38,255 nucleotides of DNA from a bacterium (GTDB lineage: Bacteria > Cyanobacteriota > Vampirovibrionia > Gastranaerophilales > Gastranaerophilaceae), in NCBI GenBank assembly GCA_017396695.1, contig JAFQLC010000012.1:1-38255 (forward strand), written 5' to 3'. Made by a program: the position numbers and the translations under genes. Below the pieces are notes generated by a model. The model was given only the letters and a program-made list of their open reading frames with translations, was not told the origin of the DNA and ran no database searches. Numbering within the stretch: the stretch's first letter is position 1; each line of letters opens with the position of its first letter. Shown here piece by piece: positions 7,855 to 15,718 of this stretch.

Positions 7855-9323
7855 TGCTTGAAAATATTGAAATTATCCCAAAAATTGAAATAAATTCAAA
7901 AGAAATTTTAGCGCTTGTTTACACCCCTTCTGTCGCTAAAAGTTCTCTTGAAATTAAGGATAATCTTGATAGGGTTTTTGACCTTACAAATCGCTCAAAT
8001 TCAATTGCAGTAATTTCAAACGATTACAAAACTTCTCTTCGTCGTGCAATTCATTTAAAAAGAAAATATGCACTTGATGCTTATCCACTTGAAATTAAAG
8101 ATTGTTCAAGCGAGGAACTTGAGTTTGTCATAGATAATATAATGCCTAATTTTATGGGTGTTGATAAAGTTTTAATTGAAGGTGGCGAGTATGATGCCGA
8201 TTGCGATATTCCAACCCAATCAAAAAATTGCTTTATTCAAAACCCCGAAGAATTAGAACCAGTTAAACTTCGTGAGATTTTTGGCGGAGTAATAGAAACC
8301 AAAATTTATATTCAAAACGAAGATAAAATAAGAAAACCTGTTGCGGTTTTATCTGATGGTTCAGCGGTTTTAGGGCTAGGAAACATTGGCGCTGAGGCTG
8401 GGCTTCCTGTTATGGAAGGCAAAGCAACACTTTTTAAATCGATTGCAAATGTCGATGCTATGCCACTTTGCGTGCGCACACAAATTCCTGATGAAATTAT
8501 AAAAATTGCAGATTTGCTCGAAAATTCTTTTTCTGGAATTAATTTAGAAGATATTTCCGCTCCAAGATGTTTTGAAATTGAAGAAAAATTGATTGAAAAA
8601 CTCAATATTCCAGTGTTTCATGATGACCAACACGGAACTGCAATCATTGTGTCTGCTGGCGTTTTAAATGCGCTTAAGGTGGTTGGAAAAGAATTAGAAA
8701 ATATAAAAATTGTGATGTCTGGAGCAGGTGCTGCAGGGTGCGCTATATGCAAACAACTTTTAAGGCTTGGAGCTAAAAATATCACAATGTTTGATATAAA
8801 TGGCATTGTGCGCGCTAATCGCCCTCAAAATGACCAATATCTAGAACAACTTGCACTGAAAACGAATTTAGAAAATAAAAACTGCACACTTTCTGAAACG
8901 CTAATTGGGGCAGATGTTTTCATCGGTGTTTCAAAAGGCGGAATATTAAACCCTGAATGGGTTAAAAATATGGCGCAAAACCCTGTTATATTTGCTCTTG
9001 CAAATCCAACCCCAGAAATTATGCCAGATGTCGCACTCACCTCTGGCGCTAAAATTGTTGCAACAGGAAGAAGTGATTTTCCAAATCAAATCAACAATTC
9101 CCTTGTTTTCCCAGGATTATTTAGAGGCGTTATTGACTCTGGTCTTCAAAAAATTACAGATGACATTAAAATTCTTGCTTCAATTTCAGTTGCCTCGATG
9201 GTGTCTGAAGATGAGCTTGATGAAGAATATATTATTCCCGATGCGCTTAATAAAGATGTTGCAAAAAATATTTCAGCATGTATTATTGAATATGTCAGAA
9301 ATCAAAACACCCACACATATTAA
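7854..9323 (+). CDS. Malic enzyme with ~105-residue insertion in N-terminal domain
   Basis: 489 aa. Malic enzyme oxidatively decarboxylates malate to pyruvate with NAD(P)+. Family motifs are present: YTPSVA with catalytic Tyr23, SDGSAVLGLGNIG (about 167-179), PVMEGKATLFK with catalytic Lys195, NVDAMPL, the metal-binding FHDDQHGTAI (about 255-264) and the nucleotide-binding GAGAAG (290-295). In ordinary malic enzymes the YTPGVA and SDGTAVLG motifs are about 30-40 residues apart. Here they are about 140 apart because roughly residues 55-163 form an extra segment of unknown fold between 'NSIAVIS' and 'KPVAVLSDG'. That accounts for the length above the usual ~390-420. Translationally coupled to plsY. 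Coenzyme preference was not assigned. Confidence 0.9.
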   Translation: MLENIEIIPKIEINSKEILALVYTPSVAKSSLEIKDNLDRVFDLTNRSNSIAVISNDYKTSLRRAIHLKRKYALDAYPLEIKDCSSEELEFVIDNIMPNFMGVDKVLIEGGEYDADCDIPTQSKNCFIQNPEELEPVKLREIFGGVIETKIYIQNEDKIRKPVAVLSDGSAVLGLGNIGAEAGLPVMEGKATLFKSIANVDAMPLCVRTQIPDEIIKIADLLENSFSGINLEDISAPRCFEIEEKLIEKLNIPVFHDDQHGTAIIVSAGVLNALKVVGKELENIKIVMSGAGAAGCAICKQLLRLGAKNITMFDINGIVRANRPQNDQYLEQLALKTNLENKNCTLSETLIGADVFIGVSKGGILNPEWVKNMAQNPVIFALANPTPEIMPDVALTSGAKIVATGRSDFPNQINNSLVFPGLFRGVIDSGLQKITDDIKILASISVASMVSEDELDEEYIIPDALNKDVAKNISACIIEYVRNQNTHTY

Positions 9324-9326
9324 TTT

Positions 9327-9350
9327 TGCTTTCAAAAAGCAGTAATTTTG
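9327..9350 (+). terminator. Weak hairpin after malic enzyme
   Basis: A 6-bp stem TGCTTT/AAAGCA with a 3-nt loop (9327-9341) begins 4 nt after the stop and is followed by gtaatttt. The T-run is short, so termination may be partial. It separates the der-plsY-malic unit from the ribosomal genes. Confidence 0.3.
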
Positions 9351-9377
9351 TGTTTCATTTTAAAGGATAAATAGAAA

Positions 9378-9397
9378 TATAATCACTAACAGAAAGG
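9378..9397 (+). promoter_or_regulatory. Probable promoter -10 and RBS for rpsE operon
   Basis: A perfect TATAAT (9378-9383) is followed by AGAAAGG (9391-9397), the ribosome binding site 7 nt before GTG 9405. No good -35 hexamer is seen at 16-18 nt spacing. The arrangement implies a separate short-leader transcript beginning at rpsE. Confidence 0.45.
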
Positions 9398-9404
9398 TAT
9401 AAAC

Positions 9405-10046
9405 GTGGAAGAAAAAGAAAACATTGAAGTTCAAGAAACTGAAGTAGCTCAAGAAGTTGCAGAAGTTCAAGAAACTCAAGAAGAAGAAAAAGTGACTGTT
9501 CTCAAAGGTTCAAGACGCGAAAGAGGACAAAGAAAAAGAAAAATTGAAACAGTTGAACCAGTTGAATCAGAATGGAAAGAACAAGTTGTTCAAATCCGCC
9601 GTGTAACAAAAGTTGTTAAAGGTGGTAAAAAGCTTTCATTCAGAGCAATTGTTATCGTTGGTAACAAAAAAGGTCAAGTGGGTATGGGCGTTGCAAAAGC
9701 TGCTGAAGTTATTATTGCAATCCAAAAAGCTGTGGCTGATGCAAGAAAAAATCTTGTAAATGTTCCAATCTTCAGAACAACAATTCCTCACACAATCACA
9801 GGTACTTCAGGTGCTGGAAGCGTTATTTTAAGACCAGCTTCAGCAGGTACTGGTGTTATCGCAGGTGGTGCAGTTCGTGCAGTATTAGAACTTGCTGGTA
9901 TTGAAAACATCTTAGCAAAATCATTAGGTTCTAAATCACCTCTAAACGCAGCAAATGCTACATTAAATGCTCTTAAAGACTTAAGAAGCTTCAACGATGT
10001 TGCAAAATCTCGTGGTATTTCACTTACAAAAATGCTTACAAAATAA
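9405..10046 (+). CDS. rpsE: 30S ribosomal protein S5 with charged N-terminal extension
   Basis: 213 aa, GTG start. S5 sits on the 30S subunit near the mRNA entry and takes part in decoding fidelity. The S5 core starts at about residue 58 ([20 protein letters not shown]), with the double-stranded-RNA-binding-like fold ([17 protein letters not shown]), and ends with the helical [16 protein letters not shown] segment. The first ~55 residues are an extension: first acidic and E/V/Q-rich, then basic ([10 protein letters not shown]). E. coli S5 is about 166 aa. rplR, rplF and rpsH, which normally precede rpsE, are absent; a malic enzyme gene is there instead. Confidence 0.96.
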   Translation: MEEKENIEVQETEVAQEVAEVQETQEEEKVTVLKGSRRERGQRKRKIETVEPVESEWKEQVVQIRRVTKVVKGGKKLSFRAIVIVGNKKGQVGMGVAKAAEVIIAIQKAVADARKNLVNVPIFRTTIPHTITGTSGAGSVILRPASAGTGVIAGGAVRAVLELAGIENILAKSLGSKSPLNAANATLNALKDLRSFNDVAKSRGISLTKMLTK

Positions 10047-10063
10047 GGAATAGGTAAAATAAA

Positions 10064-10252
10064 ATGGCTAAAAAAGAAGAAAAAATAAAAATAAAACTTG
10101 TTAAAAGTACAATTGGCTCAAGCAAAGATCAAATCAAAGTTGTTAGAGCACTTGGCTTGAAAAAAACAAATCAAGTTGTTGAACACTTACCATCAGCAAC
10201 AATTATGGGTATGGTAAACAAAGTTCCACACTTAGTTGAAGTAGTTAAATAA
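10064..10252 (+). CDS. rpmD: 50S ribosomal protein L30
   Basis: 62 aa, the usual size of bacterial L30. The IKIKLVKSTIGSSKDQIKVV start, the LGLKKTNQVVEHLPSATIMGMV block (in two parts) and the closing VNKVPHLVEV motif are characteristic. An AAGGAATAGG-type binding site precedes the ATG. It lies 17 nt after rpsE and 18 nt before rplO, the conserved spc-operon order. Confidence 0.95.
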   Translation: MAKKEEKIKIKLVKSTIGSSKDQIKVVRALGLKKTNQVVEHLPSATIMGMVNKVPHLVEVVK

Positions 10253-10270
10253 GAATAAGGACAAAAGAAA

Positions 10271-10714
10271 ATGATAACTTTAGAAGATTTAAAACCAGCA
10301 GAAGGTTCTGTTAAAAAATCAAAACGTGTAGGCAGAGGCCGTTCATCTGGTCATGGTAAAACATCTTGCCGTGGTAACAACGGTGAAGGACAACGTTCTG
10401 GTAACTCTCACAAAAGAGGTTTTGAAGGTGGTCAAATGCCTTCTTACAGACAAGCCCCTAAATTAAAAGGTTTCACAAACTATTTTGCAATTCCATGTGC
10501 TGAAATCAACGTTTCAACACTTGCAAAATTAGGCGTTAAAGAAGTTGACCTTAAATATTTAAAAGAAAATAACTTAGTTGATAGAATGGCTGAAAGACTA
10601 AGAGTGCTTGGCAATGGCGAAATCAAAAAAGCTATTAAAGTTAGCGCTTATTATGTTACAGCTTCTGCAAAAGAAAAAATTGAAGCAGCAGGCGGCGAAG
10701 TTATTATAGGATAA
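10271..10714 (+). CDS. rplO: 50S ribosomal protein L15
   Basis: 147 aa, typical length. The basic Gly/Arg-rich N-terminal extension that threads into 23S rRNA is visible (RVGRGRSSGHGKTSCRGNNG, then FEGGQMPSYRQAPKLKGF). The globular C-terminal part ends with the conserved SAKEKIEAAGGEVIIG. It is encoded between rpmD and secY, as in most bacteria, 6 nt from secY. Confidence 0.96.
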   Translation: MITLEDLKPAEGSVKKSKRVGRGRSSGHGKTSCRGNNGEGQRSGNSHKRGFEGGQMPSYRQAPKLKGFTNYFAIPCAEINVSTLAKLGVKEVDLKYLKENNLVDRMAERLRVLGNGEIKKAIKVSAYYVTASAKEKIEAAGGEVIIG

Positions 10715-10720
10715 TTTTAA

Positions 10721-12073
10721 ATGCAACAATCAATGAATCAAAATCAGCAAGCGATTATGAATCAGCTTGCAGGTGCTTGGACTTCTAGTGGTCTTGGCAA
10801 AAAATTAATCTTTACATTTGCGATAATTATGCTTTTCAGATTTGGAGCGCAATTACCAATATTTGGCGTTGATAACCAAATTTTCCAAAATATGGCAGCA
10901 AGCAACAACTTGATAGGCTTTTTGGATATGTTCTCAGGCGGTGCACTTGGTAAAGTTTCAATTTTTGCCCTCGGCATTGGGCCATACATCACATCTTCAA
11001 TCATCATTCAACTTTTAACTGTAATTATTCCGTATTTAGAAAAATTACAAAAAGAAGAAGGTGAAGCAGGAAGACGCAAAATCCAACAAATTACAAGACA
11101 ATTCACTGTTGTTCTTGCGCTTTTCCAAGCATTTGTTTTTGCTACAATTTTATCTAAACTTCCAGGTTCTATTATGCCTGGCATTAGTTTGCCACTTTTT
11201 TATCTCGGCTCAATTGTAGCGCTTACTGCAGGTTCTGTTTTTGTTATGTGGCTCGCTGAATTGCTCACAGAAAAAGGCGTGGGTAATGGTGGTTCATTGA
11301 TAATTTTTATCGGTATTTTGGCGGGTATTCCGCTTTATATGAAAAACACTTGGACATTGGTTTCGGCAGATGTTAAAATGCAACTTGCTTTTATGATTTT
11401 GCTTTTAATATTTGCTGTTACTGTAGTCCTTGTAATTATTATGCAAGATGCAGTTAGAAAAGTTCCAATTGTGAGCGCTAGAAAACAAATTGGCAATAAA
11501 GTTTATGGTGGTCAAAACACAAATATTCCATTTAAACTTAATCCAGGTGGAGTTATGCCAATTATCTTTGCGATTGCAATACTTTTGTTCCCAACAACTA
11601 TTTTGAGTTTTGTGCAACAAATGAATATTGCGTCTCCAATGCTTCAAAAATCTCTAACTGCAGTTAATTCATTATTAAGCCCATCAAGTCCTTGGTATTA
11701 TGTGATTTATTTCACATTGATTGTAGCTCTCACATTTTTCTATGCTTCAATTATACCTTCTATGCAACCAAAAGAAATTGCAAATAACCTTAAAAAATAT
11801 GGTTCGGCAATTCCTGGCATTAAGCCTGGTAAACCAACAGCAGATAAACTTGATGAAATTTTAACAAGAACTACTTTTATCGGTGCGATTGGTCTAGGCA
11901 TTGTTGCAATGATTCCATCGGTTGCATCAGGCGTTACAAATATCACTACCTTCCAAGGTTTAGGGGCTACAAGCATAATCATTATGGTTGGTGTTGCTCT
12001 TGATTTTATTAACCAAATCAAAACACATCTTCTTGCAAAGAATTATGAAAGCTTCTTGAAACAGCAGCAATAA
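10721..12073 (+). CDS. secY: Protein translocase subunit SecY
   Basis: 450 aa with about ten hydrophobic segments. SecY is the channel of the Sec translocon in the inner membrane. Recognisable blocks include the first membrane segment with RFGAQLPIFGVD, the plug region LDMFSGGALGKVSIFALGIG, QLLTVIIPYLEKLQKEEGE, and GGVMPIIFA. Also seen are the C-terminal cytoplasmic loop (PKEIANNLKKYGSAIPGIKP) and GGSLIIFIGI. A Q/N-rich N-terminus (about 15 residues) precedes the domain. Downstream adk follows at 13 nt. Confidence 0.97.
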   Translation: MQQSMNQNQQAIMNQLAGAWTSSGLGKKLIFTFAIIMLFRFGAQLPIFGVDNQIFQNMAASNNLIGFLDMFSGGALGKVSIFALGIGPYITSSIIIQLLTVIIPYLEKLQKEEGEAGRRKIQQITRQFTVVLALFQAFVFATILSKLPGSIMPGISLPLFYLGSIVALTAGSVFVMWLAELLTEKGVGNGGSLIIFIGILAGIPLYMKNTWTLVSADVKMQLAFMILLLIFAVTVVLVIIMQDAVRKVPIVSARKQIGNKVYGGQNTNIPFKLNPGGVMPIIFAIAILLFPTTILSFVQQMNIASPMLQKSLTAVNSLLSPSSPWYYVIYFTLIVALTFFYASIIPSMQPKEIANNLKKYGSAIPGIKPGKPTADKLDEILTRTTFIGAIGLGIVAMIPSVASGVTNITTFQGLGATSIIIMVGVALDFINQIKTHLLAKNYESFLKQQQ

Positions 12074-12086
12074 TTAGAGGTAGGAT

Positions 12087-12740
12087 ATGAAAAAAGTTTA
12101 TATTTTTATGGGACCCCCAGGTTGCGGGAAAGGTACTCAAACAGCTCATCTTGCTGACTTTTTGAACCTTCCACACATCGACACAGGCGCTCTTTTAAGA
12201 GCAGAAATTGCAGCCGAAACACCAGATGGTATTGAAGCTAAACGCAAAATTGATAAAGGTCAGCTTGTTCCGGTTGAACTTGTTGGGAGAGTAATCAAAA
12301 ACAGGCTTTTGAAAGAAGATGCTCAAAATGGTTATATTTTAGACGGTTTCCCAAGAAGCATGGAGCAAACAAAAATTCTTGAACGTATTCAAGAAGAAAT
12401 CGGGCTTGATGTTCAAAATGTTGCTTTTTATTTTGATATCGAAAACCATGCGCTTGTAGAAAGGCTTGTAAATCGCCGTTCATGCCCTGTTTGTGGGAAA
12501 ATCTATAACATTATATCGAATAAGCCGAAAGTTGAAGGCAAATGCGACATAGAAGGCGCAGATTTAATTCAAAGAACAGACGATAACGAAGAAACTGCAA
12601 AACTTAGATTTATAACCTATGAAGAACAAACAAAACCAATTTTGGATTATTTTAGAAGCAAAGGAATTTTGCACACAATAAATGCAGACCAATCAATTGA
12701 GGCTGTGTGGAATGAAGTTAAGGAGTTTATAATTGATTAA
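12087..12740 (+). CDS. adk: Adenylate kinase with zinc-type lid
   Basis: 217 aa, the long-lid form. Adk interconverts ATP + AMP and 2 ADP. The P-loop GPPGCGKGTQ lies at about residues 8-17, the AMP-binding site is HIDTGALLR, and DGFPRSMEQ is conserved. The lid carries CPVC followed after 16 residues by CDIE. In zinc-containing homologues the fourth ligand at this last position is Cys or Asp; here it is Glu. Its last 8 nt overlap the start of map. Confidence 0.96.
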   Translation: MKKVYIFMGPPGCGKGTQTAHLADFLNLPHIDTGALLRAEIAAETPDGIEAKRKIDKGQLVPVELVGRVIKNRLLKEDAQNGYILDGFPRSMEQTKILERIQEEIGLDVQNVAFYFDIENHALVERLVNRRSCPVCGKIYNIISNKPKVEGKCDIEGADLIQRTDDNEETAKLRFITYEEQTKPILDYFRSKGILHTINADQSIEAVWNEVKEFIID

Positions 12741-13479
12741 GAAAAAATCAAGAGAAGAAATCAAACTTATGAAAGCCGCAGGGCGCATTGTGGCGCTTGT
12801 TCACCAAGAAATGAAAAATGTTGTTCGCCCTGGAATTTCAACTTACGAGCTTGATAAAATAGCGCACGATATAATTCGAGACAACCGTGCAATTCCGACT
12901 TTTCTTGGTTATCATGGCTTCCCTGCAACAATTTGCGCTTCAATAAATGAACAAGTAGTTCATGGCATTCCATCAAAAGACGTGATTTTAAAAGAAGGCG
13001 ACGTTGTTTCAATTGATGTAGGAGCAACATACCGTGGGCTTGTTGGCGATAGTGCTTGGACTTATCCTGTTGGCGAAATCAAGCCCGAAGTTCAAAAACT
13101 TCTTGAGGTGTGCGAAGCATCACTTTTTGCTGGTCTCAATACAATTAAAAATAATGTCAAACTTGATGATATGTCAGGCGCCATTGAAGATGTAGTAAAT
13201 GCCAATAAAATGGGAATTGTGCGCCAATATGGCGGCCATGGTGTAGGTAGAAACATGCACGAAGACCCGTTTATTTTCAATTACCGATGTGGCTCAAATG
13301 TTATCCTAAAATCAGGTATGACGATTGCAGTTGAGCCTATGGTGAACTTAGGCTCAGATGATGTTTATGTTCTTGAGGATGAGTGGACTGTTGTGACTCG
13401 TGATGGTTTACCTTCAGCGCATTTTGAGCACACAGTTGTTGTTACTGATGATGGTTATGAAATTCTAACTAAATTATAA
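12733..13479 (+). CDS. map: Methionine aminopeptidase, type I
   Basis: 248 aa, normal length. It removes the initiator methionine from nascent proteins. The dinuclear metal site is complete: D95 (SIDVG), D106 (VGDSAWT), H169 (GGHGVG), E201 (AVEPMV) and E232 (FEHTVVV); substrate-contacting H77 is in VVHGIP. The start is TTG 12733 with AAGGAG (12720-12725) upstream, overlapping adk by 8 nt. The infA-rpmJ-rpsM group that commonly follows is absent, and the next gene is on the other strand. Confidence 0.96.
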   Translation: MIKKKSREEIKLMKAAGRIVALVHQEMKNVVRPGISTYELDKIAHDIIRDNRAIPTFLGYHGFPATICASINEQVVHGIPSKDVILKEGDVVSIDVGATYRGLVGDSAWTYPVGEIKPEVQKLLEVCEASLFAGLNTIKNNVKLDDMSGAIEDVVNANKMGIVRQYGGHGVGRNMHEDPFIFNYRCGSNVILKSGMTIAVEPMVNLGSDDVYVLEDEWTVVTRDGLPSAHFEHTVVVTDDGYEILTKL

Positions 13480-13514
13480 TTTTGTTTTAGATAAATTTTA
13501 GCTTGGCGTCAAAA

Positions 13515-14084
13515 TTAATAATTTTCTGAATTCATCTCAAAATATGCTTTTGGGTGTTTGCAACTTGGGCAAACTTCTGGTGCTTTTGTGTCTTTTAAAA
13601 TGTATCCACACTTTAGGCATTTCCAAGTTGTTTCATAACTCTTTTTGAATATTTCATCGTTCACCAAGTTTTCCCAAAGCCTTTTGTATCTTGCTTCGTG
13701 GTGTTTTTCAACCGTGATTATATGCTCAAAAGTGTTCGCAATTTCAACAAAACCTTCTTCTCGTGCAATATCTGCAAAGTTTGGATAAAGCAGAGTGTTT
13801 TCTTCGTGTTCCCCTTCTTTTGCATTGTGTAAGTTTTCTTTTGTCGAACCAAAAGTTACAGTGTAGCAGTTATTTATCTCAAGTGTTGTGTCGCTTAAAA
13901 ACTTATAAAAAAGCTTTGCATGTTCTCTTTCATTGCCTGAAGTTTCCAAGAAAATATTAGATATTTGCTCGTAACCTTCTTTTTTTGCTTGCTTTGCAAA
14001 ATAAAAATATTTATTTGTTGCAAGGCATTCGCCAGTAAGTGCCTTAAGTAAATTTTTTTCAGTTTCTGTACCTTTTAATTTCAT
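13515..14084 (-). CDS. Rubrerythrin
   Basis: 189 aa. Rubrerythrins reduce hydrogen peroxide in anaerobes and microaerophiles. The ferritin-like diiron part shows E19, the E52xxH55 motif (NEREH) and E126xxH129 (VEKHH). The C-terminal rubredoxin-like domain has C156xxC159 (CLKCGY) and C172xxC175 (CPSCKHP) for a mononuclear iron. AAAGGAG precedes the ATG. It is downstream of pgi but separated from it by a strong terminator, so it is probably transcribed on its own. It ends 35 nt from map, which converges on it. Confidence 0.95.
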   Translation of the reverse strand: MKLKGTETEKNLLKALTGECLATNKYFYFAKQAKKEGYEQISNIFLETSGNEREHAKLFYKFLSDTTLEINNCYTVTFGSTKENLHNAKEGEHEENTLLYPNFADIAREEGFVEIANTFEHIITVEKHHEARYKRLWENLVNDEIFKKSYETTWKCLKCGYILKDTKAPEVCPSCKHPKAYFEMNSENY

Positions 14085-14140
14085 CTCAAACTCCTTTTTT
14101 TAGGAAGTTTAGTTTGAAAGAATTTTATTTACATTACACA

Positions 14141-14176
14141 TGAAAAAAACTATGCAGGCTATTTACCTGCATAGTT
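14141..14176 (-). terminator. Rho-independent terminator of pgi
   Basis: Read on the minus strand, a perfect 11-bp stem (aactatgcagg / cctgcatagtt, loop of 7) is followed directly by a run of seven T. It lies 18 nt beyond the pgi stop codon and upstream of rubrerythrin. Canonical in every respect. Confidence 0.9.
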
Positions 14177-14194
14177 AATTTTAATTATTATAAT

Positions 14195-15595
14195 TTACGC
14201 ACCAAGTGCGTTCTTACCCATTTTTTCTCTTAGCATATCTGCGCTATCTTCGTAACCTGCTCTGCCCATTAGTGCATAGGTATAATTTTTAGCTTGTTCA
14301 ACCCCAGGTTGGTTAAATGTGTTGATGTTGTATAATTCGCCTGCAATTGCCGTTTGAACTTCAAGCATATATAAAAGTTGTGCTAAATAATATGCGTTTA
14401 ATTTTGGAAGGGTAATTGTTAAATTTGGGCGGTTGTAATCGCAAAGCGCAACTGCTGTTGCATCAGCTTCAGCGTTAATTAATTCATTGATTGTTTTTCC
14501 GCCAAGATAGCCAATTCCTGTAAATTCGAATATTTTTGGAATTTCTAATGTTTTATCAAACTCTTCAACTCTAATAAAGTTGATAACTTTGTCGTTTTTC
14601 CCTTCGTTATAAAGCTGGATTTGAGAGTGCTGGTCTGTTGCGCCAACTGCTTTTACAGGGGTTGGACCAATATGTACTTTGTTTCCATCTTTATCTTCTT
14701 CTTTACCTAATGATTCTGCCCAAAGTTGAACATACCAATCTGAAACATATTTTAAACGGCTTGAATATGGCATCATAACGGAAATGTTTTTGCCTTTTTC
14801 ACGTTCTAATAAGTAATGAATTAGAGCATTTTGCGCTGCAATATTTTTTCTAATATCTGTGTTTTTAAGCGCTAAGTCAATATTTTTGATGCCTTCGATG
14901 ATTTCATCAATATCAATACCTACAAGCGCAAATGGCACAAGGCCAACTGCTGAAAATACGCTAAATCTTCCGCCAACATCATCTGGCACAACGAATGTTT
15001 TATAACCTTCTTCGTTAGAAATTTGTCTTAAAATGCCTGCTTCTTTGTCTGTTGTTGCAACAATATGTTTTCTATAATCATCGCCCAAAATCGCTTGCAT
15101 TTTGTCTTTAATAATCATGAACTGAGACATTGTTTCAGCTGTTGAGCCTGATTTTGTAATTACATTTACCAAAGTTTTCTTCATATCGAGCATTTCAAAC
15201 ATTGCGCTCATTTGGTCTGGGTCAATGTTATCCAAGAAGAAAATTCTTGGAAGATTATCTCTTTGCTCTGGTGTAAGTAAATTCCAGTATGGTTTCAAAA
15301 GTGCTTCTGTAACTGCAATTCCACCAAGCGCGCTGCCACCAATGCCAAGGACTAAAACATTTTCAAATCTGCCTCTAACCATAGCGGCAAATTCTTTAAC
15401 ATACCAAACCGTTTCTTCGTTGTAACCCAAGTTCATCCATTGAAGCCAAGCACCAGGTTTATCTTTTCTTTGATTTAACTCAGTCAAGATTTTTGCAATC
15501 TTAGGAGCATAGGCGTCAAATTCACGTTCTAAATCAAGTCCGTGTTCTTCGCCAATTGCTTCAACTGTTACATTTGCAGGGTTAAATTTTATCAT
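14195..15595 (-). CDS. pgi: Glucose-6-phosphate isomerase
   Basis: 466 aa, the shorter bacterial form. It interconverts glucose-6-phosphate and fructose-6-phosphate. Recognisable are the sugar-phosphate-binding block VLVLGIGGSALGG (about 80-92), the SIS-domain signature KSGSTAETMSQF, VVPDDVGGRFSVFSAVGL and the C-terminal QPGVEQAKNY. A good ribosome binding site (AAGGATTAGAG) precedes the ATG. The upstream region holds a promoter overlapped by a perfect 13-bp inverted repeat, suggesting repressor control, and the gene ends with its own terminator. Confidence 0.96.
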   Translation of the reverse strand: MIKFNPANVTVEAIGEEHGLDLEREFDAYAPKIAKILTELNQRKDKPGAWLQWMNLGYNEETVWYVKEFAAMVRGRFENVLVLGIGGSALGGIAVTEALLKPYWNLLTPEQRDNLPRIFFLDNIDPDQMSAMFEMLDMKKTLVNVITKSGSTAETMSQFMIIKDKMQAILGDDYRKHIVATTDKEAGILRQISNEEGYKTFVVPDDVGGRFSVFSAVGLVPFALVGIDIDEIIEGIKNIDLALKNTDIRKNIAAQNALIHYLLEREKGKNISVMMPYSSRLKYVSDWYVQLWAESLGKEEDKDGNKVHIGPTPVKAVGATDQHSQIQLYNEGKNDKVINFIRVEEFDKTLEIPKIFEFTGIGYLGGKTINELINAEADATAVALCDYNRPNLTITLPKLNAYYLAQLLYMLEVQTAIAGELYNINTFNQPGVEQAKNYTYALMGRAGYEDSADMLREKMGKNALGA

Positions 15596-15622
15596 CTCTA
15601 ATCCTTATGTTGTTAGTACCTC

Positions 15623-15660
15623 TACACTTATTATTGTACTTGCTAAATAATAAGTGTAAA
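15623..15660 (-). promoter_or_regulatory. pgi promoter overlapped by a 13-bp inverted repeat (operator candidate)
   Basis: On the minus strand TTTACA (15655-15660) and TACAAT (15633-15638) are 16 nt apart, a good housekeeping promoter 38 nt upstream of the pgi ATG. A perfect inverted repeat, tacacttattatt / aataataagtgta (15623-15635 and 15646-15658, 10-nt spacer), spans both hexamers, a position suited to a repressor. No T-run follows the arms, so it is not a terminator. Confidence 0.6.
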
Positions 15661-15718
15661 CAAATTTTTTCTCACCAAAGATGAGATAAAATGCGACTAA
15701 ACAAGGATTTTTTTAAAA

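Noticed and set aside
8992..9345. 117-aa frame inside the malic enzyme gene
   Set aside because: It is an out-of-frame shadow of a well-supported conserved enzyme and lacks a ribosome binding site.
15665..15685. Hairpin (ctcacc/gatgag, one G-U pair) after the DprA-like gene as terminator
   Set aside because: The T-run is on the wrong side for both strands.
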